From NCBI GenBank assembly GCA_017507205.1, contig JAFWBH010000128.1, forward strand, positions 1 through 9,189: a stretch of 9,189 bases of DNA, read 5' to 3'. The DNA is from Clostridia bacterium. Its GTDB lineage: Bacteria > Bacillota > Clostridia > Christensenellales > CAG-917. The notes under the pieces were generated by a model that ran no database searches, was not told the origin of the DNA, and saw nothing but the letters and a program-made list of their open reading frames with translations. The translations under genes were made by a program, and so were the position numbers. This document shows, piece by piece, positions 1 to 4,107 of this stretch (positions are counted from its first letter, which is position 1; each line of letters opens with the position of its first letter).

Positions 1-505
1 CATCTTCTGTGAGAATGTCTTCTGCACCTGCATCAAGTGCATACATCATAAGGTCATCTTCTGCGATGTCGCTCTTTGCAACTGCGATGACACCCTTGCG
101 TTTGAACATAAATGAAACGCTTCCGCTGACACCCATTGCGCCACCGAATTTGTCAAAAAGGTGTCTTATGTCGCCTGCTGTACGGTTTTTGTTGTCTGTG
201 AGTGTTTCAACGATAAATGCAACACCACCGATGCCATAACCTTCATAGGTGTTTTCTTCGTAGTTGATTGCACCAAGTTCGCCACTGGCTTTTTTGATGC
301 TTCTTGTGATGTTATCGTTGGGCATATTGTTGTCTTTTGCCTTTGCGATTGCATCACGAAGTTTTGAGTTGCTGTTGGGATCGGGACCGCCTTGCTTGAC
401 TGCAACTGCGATTTCACGACCTATTTTTGTAAAGACGTTGGCGCGAGCAGCATCACTCTTGCCTTTCTTTTGTTGAATATTATGCCATTTGCTATGACCG
501 CTCAT
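1..505 (-). CDS. yebC: YebC/PmpR/TACO1-family protein, 3' end outside the window
   Basis: The first 168 codons are present; the family is usually about 240 residues, so the C-terminal part lies beyond base 1. The protein opens MSGHSKWHNIQQKKGKSDAA and continues with GGPDPNSNSKLRDAIAKAK, NNMPNDNI, a YEGYGIGGVAFIVE segment and LTDNKNRT, all signatures of YebC. The family has long been annotated as a transcriptional regulator; more recent work links its members to translation, helping ribosomes through difficult proline-containing stretches. That role would suit its place beside infC, rpmI and rplT. Its ATG lies 2 nt past the stop of the methyltransferase gene, and its AAAAGGAG ribosome binding site lies inside the last codons of that gene, so the two are very likely cotranscribed and translationally coupled. 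Identification is secure; the precise role in this organism is inferred. Confidence 0.96.
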   Translation of the reverse strand, partial: MSGHSKWHNIQQKKGKSDAARANVFTKIGREIAVAVKQGGPDPNSNSKLRDAIAKAKDNNMPNDNITRSIKKASGELGAINYEENTYEGYGIGGVAFIVETLTDNKNRTAGDIRHLFDKFGGAMGVSGSVSFMFKRKGVIAVAKSDIAEDDLMMYALDAGAEDILTED

Positions 506-507
506 AC

Positions 508-1254
508 TTATACTCCTTTTGTTTGATACATTGCAACAGCGGTTGCCACTGCTGCATTGAGTGATTCAATTCCGTTTGTCATTGGAAGTGTCAATATGCG
601 TTTTGAGTGTGCAAGGACACTATCTCTGACACCATGTGCTTCACTGCCTGTGACAATCAAGATAGGGGAATTGATTTCCGCCTTTGTCAAGTCCTCGCCA
701 CCAAAATCAAGGACTGCGCTGTTGAGATTGTCAAGAAGGGCTATTGCCTCACTTTCATCAACTTCACAGAGTCGCACCTTGAAAAGTCCGCCCAGTGTTG
801 CACGGACAACTTTTGGTGAATAGACATCAACACAATCAAGAAGATAAATATCTTCAAATCCCCTTGCCGCTGCTGTGCGGATAATTGTGCCCATATTGCC
901 GGGGTCTGAAACTCCATCAAGCAAAAGCGCGTTGCCTTTTGGCATTGAAAACTCAACTTGTGGGGTTTTGAGCACTGCTATAAGTCCATAGGGGGTGACT
1001 GTGTCGGACAGTGATTTCATCACACTTTCACTCACAACATACACGCACACGCGCGTAGAAAAAATCAGTTTTTGCACTTCATCAAGACGCTCCTCTGTGG
1101 CAAGAATATATTCAACGGACAAACCATCGGGCATATCCTTGAATATATTGCCACCCTCAACGACAAAAAGCCCCGATTGTTTACGGAACTTTTTATCCCT
1201 AAGTGAACGCACTTGCTTCACAAACTGATTTTGAGTGGAAGTGATAATTTCCAT
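508..1254 (-). CDS. TrmH/SpoU-family RNA 2'-O-methyltransferase
   Basis: This is a 248-residue SAM-dependent SPOUT-class enzyme expected to methylate a ribose 2'-OH in rRNA or tRNA; the target cannot be told from sequence. Residues 1-40 match the small substrate-binding domain (IITSTQNQFVKQVRSLRDKK, then FVVEGG). The catalytic knot shows motif 1 around LLLDGVSDPGNMGTIIRTA (N120, R126), motif 2 VTGSEAHGV (E205, G208), a variant of the common GNEGxG, and motif 3 LPMTNGIESLNAAVA (S231, L232, N233). I chose ATG 1254 because MEIITSTQNQ matches family N-termini. The in-frame GTG at 1272 lies inside the upstream terminator hairpin. Neither start has a visible Shine-Dalgarno, which is odd beside neighbours with strong ones. 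It follows rplT and precedes yebC by 2 nt, so it probably depends on read-through of the terminator or on an unseen promoter inside rplT. Confidence 0.93.
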   Translation of the reverse strand: MEIITSTQNQFVKQVRSLRDKKFRKQSGLFVVEGGNIFKDMPDGLSVEYILATEERLDEVQKLIFSTRVCVYVVSESVMKSLSDTVTPYGLIAVLKTPQVEFSMPKGNALLLDGVSDPGNMGTIIRTAAARGFEDIYLLDCVDVYSPKVVRATLGGLFKVRLCEVDESEAIALLDNLNSAVLDFGGEDLTKAEINSPILIVTGSEAHGVRDSVLAHSKRILTLPMTNGIESLNAAVATAVAMYQTKGV

Positions 1255-1260
1255 TTTTAT

Positions 1261-1285
1261 AAAAAAAGGCACAATAAATTGTGCC
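1261..1285 (-). terminator. Intrinsic terminator after rplT
   Basis: On the minus strand GGCACAA-TTTA-TTGTGCC forms a 7-bp stem with a 4-nt loop, followed directly by seven U residues. It begins about 10 nt after the rplT stop and ends only 6 nt before the ATG of the methyltransferase. It therefore closes the infC-rpmI-rplT transcript, and its hairpin lies in what would be the leader of the next gene. Confidence 0.88.
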
Positions 1286-1295
1286 CTTTGTTTAC

Positions 1296-1652
1296 TTATT
1301 TTGCAAGAGCTGCTTTTGCTTGATCACAAAGTGTTGTGAATGCTGCGGGGTCTGCGATTGCGATTTCGCTCAAAACCTTGCGGTTAAGGTCGATGTTTGC
1401 AACTTTGAGGCCGTGCATAAGTGTTGAATAACTCATGCCGTTAAGACGTGCACCTGCGTTGATACGTGCGATCCAAAGTTTTCTAAAATCACGTTTCTTG
1501 TTCTTTCTTCCAACGTATGCATAGTATCCACTGCGGATGACTTGTTGCTTGGCGATACGGTAAAGGCGATGCATTCCACCGTAAAAGCCCTTTGCTTGTT
1601 TCATTATCTTTCTGCGCTTTTTGATAGCGGTTACTGCTCTTTTAATTCTCAT
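1296..1652 (-). CDS. rplT: 50S ribosomal protein L20 (bL20)
   Basis: A 118-residue basic protein, the usual length for bL20, which binds 23S rRNA early in assembly of the large subunit. Diagnostic stretches are the Lys/Arg-rich N-terminal tail (MRIKRAVTAIKKRRKIMKQAK), KGFYGGMHRLYRIAKQ, YAYVGRKNKKRDFRKLWIAR, INAGARLNGMSYSTLMHGLK and DPAAFTTL near the end. The ATG is preceded by AAGGAG with an 8-nt spacing, and this site overlaps the rpmI stop (TAAGGAG). With only 12 nt between the two genes, L35 and L20 synthesis are probably coupled. In studied Bacillota, L20 represses its own operon by binding the infC leader; the long leader upstream here makes that likely. A strong intrinsic terminator follows the gene. 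Confidence 0.98.
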   Translation of the reverse strand: MRIKRAVTAIKKRRKIMKQAKGFYGGMHRLYRIAKQQVIRSGYYAYVGRKNKKRDFRKLWIARINAGARLNGMSYSTLMHGLKVANIDLNRKVLSEIAIADPAAFTTLCDQAKAALAK

Positions 1653-1664
1653 AGTTCAATCTCC

Positions 1665-1862
1665 TTATGCGTAGGGCAAGAGTCTCTTGAGTTCTGCTTC
1701 TTTGGTGTGGTCCATATATTGGGCCTTTCTCAAACTTCTCTTTCTCTTTGTGGTCTTTTTGGTAAGAATGTGGTCATGACCGCTGTGGTCTGCCTTGTAA
1801 TGACCGTTTGCGCTCTTTCTAAAACGCTTTTTTGCTCCGCTATGGGTTTTTTGTTTAGGCAT
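1665..1862 (-). CDS. rpmI: 50S ribosomal protein L35 (bL35)
   Basis: A 65-residue, strongly basic protein of normal bL35 length, opening MPKQKTHSGAKKRFRKSANG and ending in the typical AELKRLLPYA. The intervening KTTKRKRSLRKA stretch is the conserved rRNA-binding region. It is a structural component of the 50S subunit. The ATG has AAAGGAG at an 8-nt spacing, placed in the 22-nt gap after infC. The order infC-rpmI-rplT is conserved across bacteria and supports the call. No internal promoter is evident, so it is presumably expressed from the infC promoter. Confidence 0.98.
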   Translation of the reverse strand: MPKQKTHSGAKKRFRKSANGHYKADHSGHDHILTKKTTKRKRSLRKAQYMDHTKEAELKRLLPYA

Positions 1863-1884
1863 AGTGTATACTCCTTTGAATTAT

Positions 1885-2397
1885 TTACTTAGTTTTTGCA
1901 GGGGCAAGAATTGTAAAGATATTTCTGCCTTCCTGTGTGGGTTTCTTTTCTACTGTGCAATCGCCGACCATTTCAATATAGCTGTTGATGAGGTCAACTG
2001 CAATCTCTGGGTGAGCCTGTTGACGACCCTTCAAGCGAATTGATGCCTTGACCTTGTTGCCTTCTTGAAGGAACTTGGCTGTTTGTGCAGCAAGACGTGT
2101 TGTGTCGCCAATGTCAATTGTTGCAGAAAGTCTGATTTCTTTAATTTCAATGACCTTCTGATTCTTTTTGGCTTCCTTTTCTCTTTTTTGTTGCTCGTAA
2201 CGATACTTGCCGTAGTCCATAAGCTTGCAGGTTGCAGGTGTTGCACCGTCAGGTGATACCTTGCAAAGATCAAAGCCTTGTTCATCTGCAATTTGTCTTG
2301 CCTCAGCAATTGAGATGACACCATATTGTGTGCCGTCTGCGCCGATAAGACGAACCTCTCTGTCACGAATTCTTTCATTGATGGTTAATTCTTTCAT
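1885..2397 (-). CDS. infC: Translation initiation factor IF-3
   Basis: A 170-residue protein, normal length for IF3, which binds the 30S subunit, monitors start-codon and initiator-tRNA selection and keeps subunits apart. The N-terminal domain shows INERIRDREVRLIGADGTQYG, DLCKVSPDGATPATCKLMDYGKYRYEQ, then the Lys/Glu-rich linker (KREKEAKKNQK). The C-terminal domain shows IEIKEIRLSATID, FLQEGNKVKASIRLKGR and a typical closing PTQEGRN segment. ATG 2397 was chosen because MKELTINERIRDREV aligns with other IF3 N-termini. Its ribosome binding site is weak and close (GGGGG, 3 nt before ATG), next to a small AAAGCC/GGCTTT hairpin. The frame stays open upstream to TTG 2448, with an ATT at 2430 spaced 10 nt from AAGGA. 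IF3 genes often use non-standard starts, so a longer form cannot be excluded. First gene of the operon with rpmI and rplT. Confidence 0.97.
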   Translation of the reverse strand: MKELTINERIRDREVRLIGADGTQYGVISIAEARQIADEQGFDLCKVSPDGATPATCKLMDYGKYRYEQQKREKEAKKNQKVIEIKEIRLSATIDIGDTTRLAAQTAKFLQEGNKVKASIRLKGRQQAHPEIAVDLINSYIEMVGDCTVEKKPTQEGRNIFTILAPAKTK

Positions 2398-2472
2398 ATA
2401 CCCCCAAAAGCCTTTTGGCTTTATGTTAATGACAAGGTGTTCCTTCAACTGATTTTATCCATTTAGATATCG

Positions 2473-2594
2473 TTTTTTGGGATATTTGGATGTATAACAA
2501 GGAAGGTTGCTTTCATATCAGTCCGTATCCCGTAACCGAAATTTTTTTGGGATATTGAGATGAGTGATGAGGAAGGTGCAATCACAACAGACCG
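2473..2594. repeat. Two degenerate direct copies of a ~50-bp unit in the infC leader
   Basis: On the plus strand, copy 1 (about 2473-2525) and copy 2 (about 2543-2594) both begin TTTTTTGGGATATT, share a central AGGAAGGT (GGAAGGT in full alignment), and end in CAG-CCG with one gap; roughly two thirds of positions agree. The spacing is about 70 bp, not a multiple of three, and the matching residues in translation fall in different frames, so it is a nucleotide-level repeat rather than a protein repeat. It lies in the infC leader downstream of the attenuator. It may be a decayed dispersed intergenic element. Confidence 0.6.
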
Positions 2595-2660
2595 CAGTGT
2601 ACTTGCGTACATAAGGTTTGATGTGTTTGTGCCTGACAAAATCAATCGCTCAATAGCACA

Positions 2661-2701
2661 AAAAAAATGTTGAAGGGGCAAATCAAGAACATCCTTCAAC
2701 A
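2661..2701 (-). terminator. Intrinsic terminator (attenuator) inside the infC leader
   Basis: TGTTGAAGG and CCTTCAACA form a 9-bp stem around a 16-nt loop, followed by at least seven U residues on the minus strand. The hairpin lies about 90 nt after the inferred start of transcription and 260 nt before infC, with no gene ahead of it, so it looks like a conditional stop rather than the end of a gene. Confidence 0.82.
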
Positions 2702-2795
2702 CTTTCTAAATTTCACTCACTTTCGTGAGATTTTGACTTATGTTGACCGTGTCGCTGAGCTGACGGTGAAAGGCTGTCCTTTTCTTTGCTCATTT

Positions 2796-2824
2796 ATATT
2801 AGTCCTTTATCAAACTAAAGTCAA
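2796..2824 (-). promoter_or_regulatory. Sigma-A-type promoter for the infC operon
   Basis: TTGACT (2819-2824) and TAATAT (2796-2801) are separated by exactly 17 bp. Each hexamer differs from consensus at only one or two positions. The inferred start of transcription is near 2789-2790. It is divergent from, and about 70 bp away from, the lipoprotein promoter at 2893. Confidence 0.82.
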
Positions 2825-2892
2825 GCGTTTTTCACAACATAATATTCTTTTTTTCTTGTTTTAAGGATTTTTTGCATTTATTATATATATGC

Positions 2893-2921
2893 TTGACATT
2901 TTTCGGGTGGGTGGGTAGAAT
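2893..2921 (+). promoter_or_regulatory. Sigma-A-type promoter for the 234-residue lipoprotein gene
   Basis: A perfect -35 hexamer TTGACA (2893-2898) is followed at 17 bp by TAGAAT (2916-2921). The spacer contains GGGTGGGTGGG, an unusual run of three G-tracts. Transcription would begin near 2928 and leave a 187-nt leader. Two inverted repeats overlap the start region: ATAAATC/GATTTAT (2920-2937) and AAATCAACA/TGTTGATTT (2922-2951). They could act as an operator or as a weak 5' hairpin. A TATAAT at 3061-3066 could be a second, closer promoter, but it has only a poor -35 (TTTATT) at 17 bp. Confidence 0.78.
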
Positions 2922-2987
2922 AAATCAACAGATTTATCAAAGTGTTGATTTTTTGTTTATAGGCATATATAACACAAAAGCAATGAC

Positions 2988-3003
2988 TATTTTGCGCAAA
3001 ATA
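2988..3003. promoter_or_regulatory. Perfect 16-bp palindrome, candidate operator
   Basis: TATTTTGCGCAAAATA reads identically on both strands. It lies about 60 bp after the inferred transcription start of the lipoprotein gene and about 60 bp before the second possible -10 (3061). AT-rich arms around a GCGC core are common for dimeric helix-turn-helix repressor sites, but no regulator is encoded nearby. The function is inferred only from symmetry and position. Confidence 0.4.
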
Positions 3004-3114
3004 CAAAATAACCAACCCTATTTTAACTCTGCAGTAATTTATTCTTTTGCACAGGTGGGATATAATGTTCTTACAACATCAAAGAAATAAATTCCAACAA
3101 AAAAGGAGAAACAA

Positions 3115-3819
3115 ATGAAAAAAACAATTTCAATCGTTTTGGTTGCACTTTTGCTTGCTGTTGCTCTTGTGACAGTTGTTGCATGCGACCCCGAAACACC
3201 ACAAATCCCTGATAATGGTGGCAACAACAATAATAACAACAATAATGACAACGATAATGACAACGGCAACAATGACGTGACACCTGTCATCGACTACGAA
3301 GTCACTGCTGAAGAATGGAATACAATATTTTCACTTCAAAATGCAAGCAATTTCAAATGTGTTTGCTCATTTACACTGCCCAGCGATGCTGAATTTGCAG
3401 ACAGAGGCGAATATATCCTTTCATTTGACGGAACAACATACAGCTATCAAAACAAATACTATCTCAACGACGAAACCACCTTGGATTCATCTATCTTGTT
3501 GACAAAAAAAGGCGACACTTATTTGTCATATTCAGAGGGCGTTGTTGAAGAAATCACAAAGGAAAACTATGATGAAATTTTCTCAGAATTTCCTCCCACC
3601 AGTATGTGCTATGGTGCACTGGACAACTTCACATTCAACCCTGCTACAAATATGTATGAGTTGAACGATGACGTTGCTATCGATCAAGTTTCAGACTTCA
3701 AAGTCTTGTTTGAAAACGGCAAAGTTATGAAAGTGGAGTTCACTATTGACGGCGAACCTTGGTCATGCGTGTTTACATACGGAGAAACTGCAACAATCGT
3801 TTTCCCTGAAAACAACTAA
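3115..3819 (+). CDS. Unrecognised secreted lipoprotein with Asn/Asp-rich linker
   Basis: A 234-residue protein that I do not recognise. Residues 1-24 form a lipoprotein signal peptide: MKKT, a hydrophobic core, and the lipobox VVAC with acylated C24. Residues 34-54 are a low-complexity Asn/Asp/Gly linker that probably lifts the domain off the membrane. From about residue 60 to the end, the protein is rich in short aromatic and beta-prone segments (EYILSFDGTTYSYQNKYYL, DTYLSYSEGVVEEIT, FKVLFENGKVMKVEFTIDG). This recalls LolA/LppX-like or other antiparallel beta-sheet lipoproteins, but no diagnostic motif was found. AAGGAG sits 6 nt before the ATG. The gene has its own promoter and terminator, so it is a single-gene unit. 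The signal peptide resembles that of the next gene (both end ACDP), suggesting both are displayed on the outer face of the membrane. Confidence 0.88.
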   Translation: MKKTISIVLVALLLAVALVTVVACDPETPQIPDNGGNNNNNNNNDNDNDNGNNDVTPVIDYEVTAEEWNTIFSLQNASNFKCVCSFTLPSDAEFADRGEYILSFDGTTYSYQNKYYLNDETTLDSSILLTKKGDTYLSYSEGVVEEITKENYDEIFSEFPPTSMCYGALDNFTFNPATNMYELNDDVAIDQVSDFKVLFENGKVMKVEFTIDGEPWSCVFTYGETATIVFPENN

Positions 3820-3834
3820 AATCTATTCAGCAAT

Positions 3835-3864
3835 AAAAGGACATCTGTTGATGTCCTTTTTTTT
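3835..3864 (+). terminator. Intrinsic terminator after the lipoprotein gene
   Basis: AAAAGGACATC-TGTT-GATGTCCTTTT makes an 11-bp stem closed by a 4-nt loop. It runs straight into a stretch of eight T residues, 15 nt after the stop codon. It separates this gene from the M3 peptidase gene, which has its own promoter. Confidence 0.92.
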
Positions 3865-4042
3865 ATTCATTTTAAGTTATCTAGATTTGTTTCACTGTAA
3901 TGGTCTTGGCACCCACCCTCATTCTCATTTGTCAAATTTCTCAAGTATTGCAACCAAAAGCCGTCCTAGTATTTTTACCTAATATCTGGCAAATAATTTC
4001 CACATCTTTACCACATTAAAGCAATAGAGTGGTGAAAATCAG

Positions 4043-4071
4043 TTGACGAATGGGCAATATGGATATAAAAT
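4043..4071 (+). promoter_or_regulatory. Sigma-A-type promoter for the M3 peptidase gene
   Basis: TTGACG (4043-4048) and TAAAAT (4066-4071) are 17 bp apart, with the inferred transcription start near 4078, giving a 30-nt leader. A short inverted repeat, ACCAC/GTGGT (4010-4014 and 4029-4033), ends 10 bp before the -35 and could be an activator or repressor site; it is weak. The rest of the gap from 3867 shows nothing recognisable. Confidence 0.72.
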
Positions 4072-4107
4072 ATTAGCAATAAAATTATAAATATAGGAGA
4101 TCAGACT

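Larger units (their letters stand above)
2398..2790 (-). promoter_or_regulatory. Long structured leader of the infC operon, probable L20-type attenuator
   Basis: About 390 nt separate the inferred transcription start from infC. Seen in order on the minus strand: ACCGT/ACGGT pairing near the 5' end; a CTCAC-GAAA-GTGAG hairpin with a GNRA loop (2716-2729); an intrinsic terminator (2661-2701); then about 260 nt with an imperfect ~50-bp duplication before infC. TCAACA at 2741-2746 can pair with the 5' arm of the terminator (TGTTGA, 2696-2701), giving a possible antiterminator that would enclose the GNRA hairpin. Transcription attenuation of infC-rpmI-rplT by L20 binding to a leader that mimics 23S rRNA is known in Bacillota. 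Assigning that mechanism here is inference from position and architecture; I did not recognise the L20-binding motif itself. Confidence 0.65.

Noticed and set aside
1255..1272. GTG start adding six residues to the methyltransferase
   Set aside because: The extra codons come from the terminator hairpin and its U-run, and MEIITSTQN at 1254 matches the family start.
2463..2702. Open frame of 79 codons on the minus strand in the infC leader
   Set aside because: It begins inside the terminator stem, has no ribosome binding site and consists largely of the degenerate DNA repeat, whose copies are in different frames.
3061..3066. TATAAT as the main promoter of the lipoprotein gene
   Set aside because: The -35 at 17 bp is poor (TTTATT), whereas the promoter at 2893-2921 is near consensus; it is kept only as a possible second promoter.
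2872..3090. Open frame of 72 codons on the plus strand before the lipoprotein gene
   Set aside because: It starts upstream of the promoter, lacks a ribosome binding site and spans the control region.
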